From positions 41,061,798 to 41,125,797 of the forward strand of contig OZ025257.1 of assembly GCA_964019135.1 (NCBI GenBank): 64,000 nucleotides of DNA. The letters run 5' to 3'. Origin of the DNA: Arenicola marina. Lineage: Eukaryota; Annelida; Polychaeta; Arenicolidae. The notes under the pieces are model-generated. The model did not search any database. It worked only from the letters and a program-made list of their open reading frames with translations, and was not told the origin of the DNA. This document shows, one piece after another, positions 12,501-27,500 of the stretch; position 1 is the first letter of the stretch, and the number at the start of each line of letters is the position of its first letter. A program made the position numbers and the translations under genes.

Positions 12501-15500
12501 GCATTGCATCTGAGCGGTATTTGAAAATTCCCCAATGATGTCACAAGTTTGACAGGCGTGCGTTTCGTTGAGTTCAAGCCAATGAGCAGAGAGAATCTGA
12601 GTCTCAGTATAAAAGCACATGTGTTTGTATTCCTCTTTGACGTCACTTTCCTCGCTCGCAGAAGTTAAATTGGTAGGTGCGAAAACAAGTGGAAAAAGTA
12701 TCTACTACTTTTACTCTTTGGGCGTTATAGCTTGATAATATAAGCGTGGAACCACAGAAGATTAATATGAGCTAAAGTTGTTTTGGCGTGGCACGAACAC
12801 TTTAAAATAATGTGCCATTTGTGAAATGAAATATACATTTCTGCAGGAACAGCGAGGTGCTTCAACGCGTGAAAGGAGTGGGAGTCATGTGTGCGCTACT
12901 CGACAAGGTAGGACAGGAGTCATAATGATACAATGTACACGTAAAATACGACAATTCGTCGTAGCCTATCATGGTCGTGGCAGTAGTTACCATAACACAA
13001 AAGTGATATATAGTGATTTGGGTTTTGGCACATTTCTAATTATAAAAATCCATTTGGTGTGCGTCTTTTTTGCTGTTTCTTACCTGGATAACCGTTTCCA
13101 AATGTCCCATTTGACGCTAAGTAGGATTTTATGGATACGGCTTCATTACTGTGTATGGTGGTAATGGCAGAACTGACCGTAATACAGAATGGACCGTAAT
13201 GCAGAACTGTTTGTAACACAAGACTGTTTGTAACACAGGACTGTAACACAGGACTGGTCGTAACACAGGACTGTTTGTAACACAGGACTGTTTGTAACAC
13301 AGGACTGGTCGTAACACAGGACTGTTTGTAACACAGGACTGTTTGTAACACAGGACTGTTTGTAACACAGGACTGGCCGTAATGCAGGACTGTTTGTAAC
13401 ACAGGACTGTTTGTAACACAAGACTGTTTGTAATACAGGACTGTTTGTAATACAGGACTGGCCGTAACACAGGACTGTTTGTAATACAGGACTGGTCGTA
13501 ATACAGGACTGTTTGTAACACAGGACTGTTTGTAATACAGGACTGTTTGTAACACAGGACTGTTTGTAACACAGGACTGTTTGTAACACAGGACTAGCCG
13601 TAATACAGGACTGACCGTAGTACAGGACTGGCCGTAATAGAGGACTGTTTGTAATACAGGACTGTTTGCAACACAGGATTGTTTGTAACACAGGACTGTT
13701 TGTAATACAGGACTGTTTGTAACACAGGACTGTTTGTAATACAGGACTGGCCGTAATACAGGACGGACCATAATACAGGACTGACCGTAATACAGGACTG
13801 GCTGTAATACAGGACTGGCCGTAACACAGGACTGGCCGTAATACAGGACTGGCTGTAATACAGGACTGGTCGTAATACAGGACTGGTCGTAACACAGGAC
13901 TGTTTGTAATACAGGACTGGCCGTAATACAGGACTGGCCGTAACACAGGACTGGCCGTAATACAGGACTGGCCGTAATACAGGACTGACCGTAATACAGG
14001 GCTGGCCGTAATACAGGACTGGCCGTAACACAGGACTGGCCGTAATACAGGACGGACCGTAATACAGGACTGACCGTAATACAGGACTGGCCGTAATACA
14101 GGACTGGCCGTAATACAGGACTGGTCGTAATACAGGACTGGCCGTAACACAGGACTGGCCGTAATACAGGACTGGCCGTAACACAGGACTGGCCGTAATA
14201 CAGGACTGTTTGTAACACAGGACTGGCCGTGATACAGGACTGGTCGTAATACAGGACTGGCCGTAATACAGGACTGGTCGTAACACAGGACTGGCCGTAA
14301 TACAGGACTGTTTGTAACACAGGACTGTTTGTAACACTGGACTGTTTGTAACACAGGACTGTTTGTAACACAGGACTGGTCGTAACACAGGACTGTTTGT
14401 AATACAGGACTGTTTGCAATACAGGATTGTTTGTAACACAGGACTGTTTGTAATACAGGACTGTTTGTAACACAGGACTGTTTGTAATACAGGACTGGCC
14501 GTAATACAGGACGGACCATAATACAGGACTGGCCGTAATACAGGACTGGCTGTAATACAGGACTGGCCGTAACACAGGACTGGCCGTAATACAGGACTGG
14601 CTGTAATACAGGACTGGTCGTAATACAGGACTGGCCGTAACACAGGACTGGCCGTAATACAGGACTGGCTGTAATACAGGACTGGTCGTAACACAGGACT
14701 GGCCGTAATACAGGACTGGTCGTAATACAGGACTGTTTGTAACACTGGACTGTTTGTAACACAGGACTGTTTGTAACACAGGACTGGTCGTAACACAGGA
14801 CTGTTTGTAATACAGGACTGTTTGCAATACAGGATTGTTTGTAACACAGGACTGTTTGTAATACAGGACTGTTTGTAACACAGGACTGTTTGTAATACAG
14901 GACTGGCCGTAATACAGGACGGACCATAATACAGGACTGGCCGTAATACAGGACTGGCTGTAATACAGGACTGGCCGTAACACAGGACTGGCCGTAATAC
15001 AGGACTGGCTGTAATACAGGACTGGTCGTAATACAGGACTGGTCGTAATACAGGACTGGCCGTAACACAGGACTGGCCGTAATACAGGACTGGCTGTAAT
15101 ACAGGACTGGTCGTAATACAGGACTGGCCGTAATACAGGACTGGCTGTAATACAGGACTGGCCGTAATACAGGACTGGCTGTAACACAGGACTGGCCGTA
15201 ATACAGGACTGGTCGTAATACAGGACTGTTTGTAACACAGGACTGTTTGTAACACTGGACTGTTTGTAACACAGGACTGTTTGTAACACTGGACTGTTTG
15301 TAACACAGGACTGTTTGTAACACAGGACTGTTTGTAACACAGGACTGGTTGTAACACAGGACTGGTCGTAATACAGGACTGGCCGTAATACAGGACTGGT
15401 CGTAATACAGGACTGGTCGTAATACAGGACTGGCCGTAATACAGGACTGTTTGTAACACAGGACTGTTTGTAACACAGGACTGTTTGTAACACAGGACTG

Positions 15501-18500
15501 TTTGTAACACTGGACTGTTTGTAACACAGGACTGTTTGTAACACAGGACTGTTTGTAACACAGGACTGGTCGTAACACAGGACTGTTTGTAATACAGGAG
15601 TGGCCGTAATACAGGACTGGCCGTAATACAGGACTGTTTGTAATACAGGACTGACCGTAATACAGGACTGGCCGTAATACAGGACTGTTTGTAATACAGG
15701 ACTGTTTGTAACACAGGATTGTTTGTAACACAGGACTGTTTGTAATACAGGACTGTTTGTAACACAGGACTGTTTGTAATACAGGACTGGCCGTAATACA
15801 GGACTGGCCGTAATACAGGACTGGCCGTAATACAGGACTGGCCGTAATACAGGACTGGCCGTAATACAGGACTGGCCGACAGGACTGGCTGTAATACAGG
15901 ACTGGCCGTAATACAGGACTGACCATAATACAGGACTGGCCGTAATACAGGACTGGCCGTAATACAGGACTGGCCGTAATACAGGACTGACCGTAATACA
16001 GGACTGGCCGTAATACAGGACTGTTTGTAATACAGGACTGGCTGTAATACAGGACTGGCCGTAATACAGGACTGGCTGTAACACAGGACTGGCCGTAATA
16101 CAGGACTGGTCGTAATACAGGACTGACCGTAATACAGGACTGGCCGTAATACAGGACTGGCCGTAATACAGGACTGACCGTAATACAGGACTGGCCGTAA
16201 TACAGGACTGTTTGTAATACAGGATTGGCCGTAATACAGGACTGGCTGTAATACAGGACTGGCCGTAATACAGGACTGGCTGTAACACAGGACTGGCCGT
16301 AATACAGGACTGTTTGTAACACAGGACTGGTCGTAATACAGGACTGGTCGTAATACAGGACTGTTTGTAACACAGGACTGGTCGTAATACAGGACTGGCC
16401 GTAATACAGGACTGGTCGTAATACAGGACTGGCCGTAATACAGGACTGTTTGTAACACAGGACTGTTTGTAACACTGGACTGTTTGTAACACAGGACTGT
16501 TTGTAACACAGGACTGGTCGTAACACAGGACTGTTTGTAGTACAGGACTGTTTGTAATACAGGACTGTTTGTAACACTGGACTGTTTGTAATACAGGACT
16601 GTTTGTAATACAGGACTGTTTGTAATACAGGACTGTTTGTAATACAGGACTGTTTGTAACACAGGATTGTTTGTAACACAGGACTGTTTGTAATACAGGA
16701 CTGGCCGTAATACAGGACTGTTTGTAACACAGGACTGTTTGTAACACAGGACTGTTTGTAACACAGGACTGTTTGTAATACAGGACTGTTTGTAATACAG
16801 GACTGTTTGTAATACAGGACTGTTTGTAATACAGGACTGGCCGTAATACAGGACTGTTTGTAATACAGGACTGTTTGTAATACAGGACTGTTTGTAATAC
16901 AGGACTGTTTGTAACACAGGACTGTTTGTAATACAGGACTGTTTGTAACACAGGATTGTTTGTAACACAGGACTGTTTGTAATACAGGACTGGTCGTAAT
17001 ACAGGACTGGCCGTAATACAGGACTGTTTGTAACACAGGACTGTTTGTAACACAGGACTGTTTGTAATACAGGACTGGTCGTAACACAGGACTGTTTGTA
17101 ACACAGGACTGTTTGTAACACAGGACTGTTTGTAACACTGGACTGTTTGTAACACAGGATTGTTTGTAATACAGGACTGTTTGTAACACAGGATTGTTTG
17201 TAACACAGGACTGTTTGTAATACAGGACTGTTTGTAACACAGGACTGTTTGTAACACAGGACTGTTTGTAACACAGGACTGTTTGTAACACGGGACTGTT
17301 TGTAACACTGGACTGTTTGTAATACAGGACTGTTTGTAACACAGGACTGTTTGTAATACAGGACTGTTTGTAACACAGGATTGTTTGTAATACAGGACTG
17401 GCCGTAACACAGGACTGTTTGTAATACAGGACTGTTTGTAACACAGGATTGTTTGTAACACAGGACAGTTTGTTATACAGGACTGTTTGTAATACAGGAC
17501 TAGCCGTAATACAGGACTGACCGTAGTACAGGACTGGCCGTCATATAGGACTAGCCGTAATAGAGGACTGTTTGTAATACAGGACTGTTTGCAACACAGG
17601 ACTGTTTGTAACACAGGACTGTTTGTAACACAGGACTGGCCGTAATACAGGACTGGCCGTGGTAATACAAAACCCCGCAAGTTTTACAATGTTATTTGTG
17701 TGATCATTAACCAGATGTTCGCTATGTTAAATGGACTGCTGGTTTCTCCTATGGCTTCGCCTGGGTGACAGGCGTGTGATGACCACAGTCCTGTGGTGGA
17801 GACCATCATCTGGGGGGTGAAGGAGCTGACAGAGTCCAAGAGGTGAGCACACCGAACACAATGTTTGCCTGGATTCAGGGAAAATTCGGTTTCAGTCCCT
17901 TAAGGAACTGTCCCTTTTCGGGCGTTCTTCCATGTTACGGCGAACCATTGTCTCAGAATATCTCACGTATTACTCTCGCTTATAATTTGCTACAATAATA
18001 CAGTTTTACGTGGGATCTCACTTGGAAGATGGACCCCCTTTCGTGAGAAAATTATTAGGCTATCGATAAAGAAAATTTGTTTAATGGGTACACGATCAAG
18101 GAAATGCCTTTACTATCTGCAACAATACGTAACGCCGATTGTATTTTAAGTATATAGACAGAATGTATTAACTACAATAGATGGATACCTAGTGAGCCAT
18201 GGTTTTTTTAATCACTCGTCATGGTATCTAAGGTACATTAGATATGGCGGATAAAGTGGCCTCCCCAGAACAGATAATAGTGTGACATCACAATAGCGAC
18301 AATAGTGACGTCACCACAATGGTTTAAGGGAATCCAACCCATGGTATCTCTGCTCTTGAGTTATGAGAAGTCCACAGAGAATTAGAGGCCTCACTGATGC
18401 ATAGACTGATAGATTTCTATATCCAATACAATGATGTCGCGGACACAAATGCTTTTTTTAAATGTCCATGCCGTCCATTCTATTGGGAACAGCCCCCCGC

Positions 18501-21500
18501 GATATAGCCGACTAGTAAACCCTTTAGTAATTATTGTGATATAATATATATATAACTGCATATGGGCAGCCTTTTTGTATTCTCCAAGTTGTTGAGGTCC
18601 GCTAGACAGTGTTAAACTGTTATTATGAGATGGAAAATTACTTTCTGGAACAAGAACCTATTTTATCGTATACATGTATATTTTAAAATGGAAACCGCTT
18701 ACGTGTTTCTGACTGATACCTGGAATAACTTCCTTCATTGTCTGCATCTGAAACGTGGTCTATACGGAGATGTCATTGGTATACCGTTTAAGATTACTTT
18801 TGATACATATGACACAGGCCGGAGATAGGTATCCCCCAGTCATTATGTGGCTGCATTGGGTGCAGCTAGCGTGGTGGTTATTACAGTCGGTGGGTGGTGT
18901 TTTCAGCTGTCTGGAGGCTCTGCACAACCTGGGAGGCGTGAGACTCGTGTCCAAGGCAATGCTGGCGTCCGGCCAGATCTCGGTGGGTGCCTCTGTCTTA
19001 GCCCCAGTTCTGTGGCTGTAGGACGGGCAAAAATCTGACAGGGCCCGTCTACAGCCACAGTGCGAAGCAAGTCTGTGACCGCGGAACGCCTTGGGTTGCC
19101 GTCTCACCTCATCTCTGTGAAACAAACTAAGCAACACTCACCGCCAAATCCAGTAGTTTTTAACTCCATAGATGTTATGTTACAGGGTAGCACCGTTGAT
19201 ATCTTTCAACAGACTCGATGTTCCATGACATGTTCATCGTTTCCCACACAACAAATTTCAAATCGCCCGCTCACTCGCCACTCGTCTTGGCGGAAGTTGT
19301 TAACTGCTCGCGTCGCGCGCAGAGCCAGAGCGAATATTTGTCAACAATCATACGTGGACCGGCAACTCAGCCACCTGAGTGGGTGGGGGGTGGGGGGGGG
19401 GGGGGGAGGGGACGAGCCAAGTACAGTTAAATTTTTTTTTTAAGTAAAATATTCGCACACGGGGTCTGGCGCCCCCCCCCCTCTTTCACAGGGGGACAAT
19501 GTGCGTTCATTTTTTCGTTGAGGGGGGGGGGGGGGGGGGGGGAAAGGGTTGTGATTTCGTGCTGACTTGTCACTTATTTTTACGTACATTGTATTTACGT
19601 TTACGAGGCAGTCTAAACTTAGACCGTTTGTCGATCCTCCTTTACCAAAACACATTTCTTTAATGGAACCCCCGGTCCACGTGTCATTGTTGATACACTG
19701 GCCACAGACAAATCTAGACACGCCCCGAAGATGAGGTGGTGATTTTCAGTAGGGTAAATCGCCCTTTTATGTTTTTACAGGTCTGAAGGTTTACGGTTTG
19801 AACCTCAGGAGACAAATCGAAATCACACGTCATGGGGGAAGGACGGGGGTGGGGGGGGGGGCAAGGCGGCGTCGTGTTCCCAGATCACGGAAAATTAATT
19901 TCTTTACTCCCAGGCCACGATAAAAAACAATCAAAGGGCGTAAAAAGGAAGCATGATACAAAATTTACGATTTCCCGATTCACGGTTATTTTATATTAAA
20001 AGTCTCAATTGACGATTCATGAAAATCCTTGATCACGCCGTCAGCCAATGCCTCCCCCCCCCCCCCCACCCCCCACCATGGCTGCAGGCCCACGTGTGAT
20101 TGTTGACGATATTCGCTCTGGCTCTGCGCGCGACTCGAGCAGTTCACAACTTCCGCCAAGACGAGCGGCGAGTGAGCGGTCGATTCGAAATTTGTTGTGT
20201 GGGAAAAGATGGACATGTCATGGAACATCGGGTCTGTTGAAAGATATCAACGGTGCTATCCTGTAACATAACATCTATGGAGTTAAAAACTACTGGATTT
20301 GGCGGTGAGTGTTGCTTAGTTTGTTTCACAGAGATGAGGTGAGACGGCAACCCAAGGCGTTCCGCGGTCACAGACTTGCTTCGCACTGTGGCTGTAGACA
20401 GGCCCTGTCAGATTTTTGCCCGGCCTACAGCCACAGAACTGGGGCTACCTCTGTCTCTGGGTCTCGGGTTTGTTTATGCACATGTCTCTTTCCACGTGGT
20501 GGTTTCCACGTGGTTTCTACACTGTTGCCACGTGGTTTCCACGTAATTTCTATGTTATTTCCACGTTATTTCCACGTTATTTCCACGTTGTTTCTACGTT
20601 ATTTCCACGTCGTTGCCAAGTTATTTCCGCGTTATATCAACGTTATTTCCCCAGGCATCGAGTGTGCTTTGCTCGGCCGGTGCGTGGTTCGAAGCCGACC
20701 AATGCAAATGTATATGTTTATGTACGATAAAGATTCCATATATTTCTTCTCAAAGAAGTAATCGCTTCCGCCCCGGAAACCTGGCTTATTTCTACGTTAA
20801 CTCTCCCACCACAATTGTCGCGATATGACCTCGGACAGAGGACGAAGCGTCTTAACGTGTCAAATGTCTGTATGGCCTGACAGGTCATGTGTGTGGGGAG
20901 CCACGTGATGGTGCGGCTGGCCCAGAATGTCCCTGGCGGGGAGTCGGCGCGACCCCTCAACCCCCTGTGGGTGCGGGCGCTCGTGCACACCCTGCATACT
21001 GCCACCGCCCAGCCCACCGCCACCAACTGTCTGAGGACGCTGGAGCTGCTGGCCAAACACAGGTAAGTGAGGCGGTCAGGCTGCGGTGTCTTATTGTACC
21101 ATTGGCGAGAGATACGTGACCCTATGGATCGGTGGTTCGCGCCCCGCTGTGGCCATGTCTGTGTGGTCGCAGGATGAAGATCCCATGCCTTTCTTCGCAA
21201 AGATTATGGGGTTACCCCGGGGACATGGCTCTGCTCTTCCCTTCTTTCTTCTGTCTTTAGGTTACACACCAATATAAACCATCCCCATGATAAGTAATGG
21301 AAAACCCCAAATTGACAATCCCATGCCAGAGACAAATCGGTGCCCATGTTTGACTATGTGGGCCATAGGCAATTATGGAGCAAGTGTCCAACGTTATTTT
21401 AAAAAGAAGCAGAACATAGGTTGACGTGCGATATTTTTTGCAACAGCCCATGATATGACACCCCCCTAGCCCACTAACCCTGATATACGACCATAATTTA

Positions 21501-24500
21501 GGCACTACTTGACGGCGTATACTTTTCCTACGCACGACCTATTCGTGTTTGACCTTGACGCGATATGACCAGAATTGGTTACAGCGTCATGAATATACAA
21601 CCAACCTGACGAGAGCCGCGCCGATAGCTCAGTTGGTTAGAGCGCTCGCCTTGAGCGCTCTGGCCACCTGAGCGCCTAACGGCACGTGGATCGATGGTTC
21701 GAGCCCCACTGTGGTTATGTCTGTGGTTGCAGGATAAAGATCCCATGTCTTTCTTCGCAAAGAGTAGGGGGTTACCCCGGGGACGTGGCTCCGTTCTTCT
21801 TCCTCGATCAGAATTGGTTGAAGCGTCTTGAATATACAACCAACCTGACGAGAGCCGCCCCAATAGCTCAGTGGGTTAGAGCGCTCGTGGTGAACGTTCT
21901 GGTCACCTGAGCCCCTAATGTGGATCGGTAGTTCGCGCCACACTGTGGTTATGTCTGTGGTTGCAGGATAAAGATTCCATGTCCTTCTTCGCAAAGAGTA
22001 GGGCCAGTTTAGAAATGAAGATATCACTATTGGTTCTTCTGACCCTCTGCGCCATCTCGGCGAGAGCGGCAGGCACCAGCCCATGGCCAAGCAGCCATTC
22101 TGACATCCTGCTCCACACCAGCCCGGAGTCTCGCCCGGCCTGTGGAGTGATTTTTGAACGGATGACCAAAATATTGCTAAATAGACACAGCGATTTCAAG
22201 CTTACGTTCCAAGTTGCAATACCTGCGGCTCCGACCATCTTCAACTCATCCATGTGCCTGCTCGACGTTCCCGGAAGTCAGCCCTTGCCGGTCGAGGCTG
22301 CTCTTCGCCGGACACACCAAGGCAGCGGTTACCACGCTAATGGACGAGATCCAGGCTGGCTTCACCAATATGAACAACTTTCTAAATACAATATCGATCA
22401 AGCTGTCAACAGGAAACAAAACTCGCCTTGGTCTCCTCAATATGGTGGGCTCCCTAAGTAAATCCTTGTTCGGGACCGCCACGGAGGACGACCTCGTCAA
22501 TATTCACAAATGAATTGTCTCTTTATAAAAAGTGGCTACAGAGAATAGGAAGCTAGAGGAAACTTTAAAGTTTATATGATATTGCGACGCTTATAGTAAC
22601 GGATAACACTAGAATAGAGTCGCTCGTTGGCAGTGTGAAGGCCAATCACGAGACAGTGCTTAATCTCGCTTTTTAACACTTATTTAACAAGTGATTACGC
22701 TGTAGATAAGGAGGAGGACGAATGTATTGGCTTCCGGCTGTACATTCCTCCTCTATGTCCACCAGCCCGACAAAACCACGACAGAAATCCCTGCAACTTC
22801 AGGAAGAGAAAGCCCTCCCCTATACCACCTCGCCCCTATGTCCTGCCCTATTACCCATCTCAGTGTTAAACAGTCCGACACACCTACTGATAGCCGATTG
22901 TATAGATCGCCCCAAGCCCCGTCGCTGAAATAGCTGAACCGCTGAAGTCCCACCTGTGATCCCCCTCCCTTCGCGCCGCGCTTTTAGACTCATTTGATAA
23001 AGGGAAATTTTGAAATATATGAAGTCGCGTTTGTGATCTGTGTGGATAAAATGTCTTATGTCTTCGGTATTGTAACAGCATTAATGTCTTGTTTGCCAAA
23101 TAACAATTATGTAAAATGTGTACAATAATATTATATAAATCGAATATGTTAGCGCGGTATAACCTGTGTTTGGTAACATTGTATAGGCATATGCCACGAT
23201 TTAATCTTCACCCGACATGCATTAAAAGTGCGAATGTAGTTTAGTTGTATGTGTGTTTAGGCCTTTGTATTGTGTGTTTTTAAGCCTTTGTGAAAAACCT
23301 CTTTATTTTGTAACCGATTTGTATATATTCTGTGTATCATGAGTCTAGAGTATGTAACCTCGCTTCACAATGTATACGCTTTGCGTGTGATTTAAAAATA
23401 CAGCACTGTCTATTGTCATATGTATTGCCTCTGTGTCTAAGCCACCTTTGTAAACATCTTTATTGTGTAACCTATTTATATATATTATACGTATTGCTAT
23501 TTTCGAACATGTAACCCCTCGCTGTACAACATATGCACTGTGTAAATGACTTTAAGGTACAACATGGTTTATTGTACATATATTGATTGTCTTGACCGAC
23601 GTAGTGATTGATGTAGGACTGACAACGACAATTGACATCCCTGAGACAAATACATCTAACTGTCATGCAGTAGAAGCATGACGTGGTAGGCAATATGTTA
23701 TATTGGCTAATTCGTATCCCTTATCCGTCATATTGGACTTATTTGAACTTTATCTAAATTCCCACACCAACACCCAGATTAAGCTATATTTATATAACGA
23801 CCGTCGACCGCCCATTATAGAGGCGTGTCTTATGTATTATTTGTCTCACCACCTGACTAAGCCTGAGGCTGGCCGCCCTAATAACCCACGTAACGCCCGA
23901 CCTGGGCCGCGGTCATCTTCACGCTTCATTGACACGACTGACCATTCGCTGGAGTCTGACAGCCAATGGGGAATGACAATGACCGAACAAACCCAACTAA
24001 CGACCTTTGACCTTGGGGCAGAGAGGTGTGGACGTAGCAAGACGCACAGGGAGACGAGAATAAACGAGATATTAAACCCAATTTGAGTGCGTTGGTACCG
24101 ACATGGCTTCGCTCTTCGCTTCCTTCTTCTCCCATTGACGCGATATGACCAGAATTGGTTAAAGCTGCCTGAATATATACATCAATGTACGATTGACGAG
24201 TCAATATTTCATACAAGAGTAAGTTTAGGCAGTGTGCCTGTTTTCCAATGGCCAATAAACTATGTTTAAACTGAATAATAATCAATGCCTTCGTCACCCT
24301 GTCACCTTGACCTTGCCAGATGGAGGGACTGTATCCGCAAATACGGGGGGGTCAAGGTCATCTGTGAGCAACTCGAGTCCTGGACTTCACTGGAGGTAAG
24401 CGATGGAATGTCGTTGGCTGACCACGGATGGTTATTTTCGTGTTGATCCATAACCTAATTTCATGTTTCAGAAACGAGTCCCCTATATCGGTGATAGTTT

Positions 24501-27500
24501 TATGAATGAATACGCGACCATTTTTTAATTATTTTATAAAATTGGTTACGTAAGGTTCAGTAAATTGTATATACTGCGTAAATATAGGTAGATGTCAGTG
24601 AAATATTTGGGTGACGATATTGGATGTCTCATTGTGGTGTCTGGGTCTTGTTCGTCAGATTGTGGCTCAAGCCATAAAGACCTTGAAGGTCATCGCCAAC
24701 AACAACCGATTCAACAAGGATGTCATGATCGACTTGAACTTGAAGGACATCTTGCAAAGGTATTTACCCCTGTGCAACACAATCGAGGATTGTATTTTCG
24801 TGTTTACAGATAATTTATATCGGAAATATTCCTAACAAATGAAGAATATTAAGCGTCGTCTTGTCGGAAACCTTGAAGTAACATCTCGCAAAGGTATTTA
24901 CACAATTTGTTGTTGGCTGCCAGAGGATTGTATTTCTGTGTTTTTTGATAATGTATATCGCAAATATTAAGAAAGCCACACTATTAAGCGATATAAAGCA
25001 ATATTCATCCAGTCGGATTAAAACCTTGAGTCGAACATACACGTCCGCTTCAAGACTAAGATAAAGCTCAATCGAGGACTGGAATGTTCGTTAATCAAGG
25101 TTAAAATAGGCCAAGAAACCTCGCGGGAGAATGAGACTGGCTCTAGATCCAGGTGCCAGGGTTCGAACCCACGACCTGTTCATATGCAGCTCAACCTGCT
25201 TACCGACTGAGCTAGGGAGGCTCCCTGTCAGGGTTCGAACCCCGACCTGTTCATATGCAGTTCAACCTGCTTACTAACTGAGCTAGTGCTAACCGCCGAC
25301 ATGTTGATTTGCTACTCAGCCTGCTTACCAACTAGCGAGCTAGGGAGGCCCACTAGGGAGGCCCGCTAGGGAGGCCCGCTAGGGAGGCCCCCTAGCTCTC
25401 CCATCACAAGAGGCTTGTCAGAGGTTTTTTACTCTCCTCTCACTTTTTTGAATTTGCAGATTGTCGAAGGACGGACGCCACAGCGAGGACACGAGACGCA
25501 CGTGCGAGGACTTCTACCAGCGGCTGCATGACGTCACACGTCGCGAGATGGGAGCACGTGGCTCTCCAGCTCGCCCGACCGGAAGTGTCGCAAATGGCAA
25601 CAAGTGAGAAAATCCACGCCGGATGGCCGCTAATACAATCATTGTATTATTACATCTATAGCTATGTCATCAACATGAGGATATTGTTATTAATGAATCA
25701 TCATTAGGTTAGGGTTGGAGGGTGGTATTTAGTAAAGGACATTTTTATACTGACTGGGAGGATGGAAAAGTGCGATTGTCATTCGTATCTTGGGTGCTAT
25801 AATGCCTGACGGTAATTCATTAATATTCAGGCCGTCCAGTGATTCTACTTTTCCTACTTTTTGGTATTTGCTTTACAAAGCGCAATTTCAGTTGTCGTGA
25901 ATTGCTGTAACAGTGTGCATAATGCTTGTGTTATTTTAAAACTCAATAATCAGAGACATCTTGTTTTGCGTCATATTACTTTAAAATAAACACTGGCATA
26001 TGTAAAATTCTAAGAACCCCAATACGGGTTCAGTTGAGCAGCGTGTAAGACATGTTTTAAAATAATATTTTCTCAATAATATAAGCCTTTGTCATTTATT
26101 TATCTAGAATAATGTTGCTACATGAGTTTTTTGGGCATCTATTTGTCTGCTTTTGTCGTACTTTTTGCATATATTTTCCTACTTTTTCTATATTTTCATT
26201 CCTGCTTTTGTACTACTTTTAATGAGGATGTGCCGTACAGCCTGCATATTATTAAATACCTTTCATAATGTTAATTAGTAGTGTTATTACTGTTTCTCGG
26301 ATGTTCTAATGCCTGACAACTAGTCGTTGATTGTCTTTCGAGGGCGTCTCCTAAACGGCAGGAGATTCAAAACGAACCGCTTCCGCCTAAGTTTTGCTCC
26401 AATGAGATCGCGTTGAAGAAGTAAGTGCCGCAACCAGGTTGGGGGGGGAGCTGGCCTCAACATTTTACAATAATGTCACTGAATTCGTGAGTAATTTCAT
26501 GGATAGTATCTGTTGTCAGTTATTGATGAACGTTACATGTTCTCTCATTGGTGGCATACGCAACAGTAAATATAGTGAAGGTAATTGTATTCGGCGTGGC
26601 TGGTCAACAGGTAATTGTAGTCGGCGTGGCTGGTCAACAAGTAGTGTAATACACATAAAACAGGGCAAAGGCACAGGCTTGTAGGTAGTGCATCACCATG
26701 TATTGTCTGCATTGATGTATAATCACTCATCGCCATGGAAACTAATCAGCAAATATGTGATATTGTGATTCATTATGTTTCAATGCCATTATCTCCTTAG
26801 TATGTATAAATGTTCTGAATATCTCTGCTGCCCATTGTTGCTTATTATTATGACGACAGCGTACTCGATTTGAAAGCTCGTTTAGCATTTTCCTCCTATA
26901 TTATGAGCTTTAAAATAGTTTGGAGATGTTTTGAACACATTATCTGAATCTGAATGTTAAGTGTATGGGATAGGTATGGTATAATATTTAAAGAGGCAAA
27001 CACAATGGCAGCGATGATTACGTAGTACACAAGAAATCCACATTTTCCCCACACGAGATTCACGAGTTTGTTCAAAGACATTGGCTTAACAGCATGCCCT
27101 AGTTTTTATTACATACAGTAATACATAATTTCTATGCAAAAAACATTTAGGCAGTTTCTCAGATAGGATTTTGTTGTATGATTAACTTGAACTTCGCTGC
27201 TCAATGTGTTGGATGCGCGCGACTCTTCCAGGGCCAGACCGGAAGTGCTGTGGGCCCAGACCCGTTGGGACGTCCTGCTGACCGTCAAGGTCAAGGACGT
27301 CAGTGGCCCCCAGGCGGCCCGCATAACGGAAGACTCCGTGACCTTCAGGTACGTGACACGGCGTTCCTTCTCCCGCGATGACGTCAGAAGTCTCCATTGA
27401 GAACGAGTTCAAGGTCACCCTGGGGATTGCCAGTATTGTCTGAGGAGAGCGTTAAAGTACCCCTTGGGAACCGCATCGAGGACCACCAGTAGTTCCCATT

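Noticed and set aside
13040-17680. Minus-strand open frames up to 1,546 codons
   Set aside because: Same effect of a stop-free 17-bp unit; low-complexity repeat with all frames open.
21610-21690. tRNA genes at the tRNA-like heads (also 25.2, 28.2, 60.9, 63.8 kb)
   Set aside because: A and B boxes are present but no full cloverleaf, and each is joined to the same SINE body.
22015-22930. A host gene for a secreted protein
   Set aside because: Matches an F-type envelope pattern, is broken, and lies inside an insertion that splits a SINE. Treated as a retroelement fossil.
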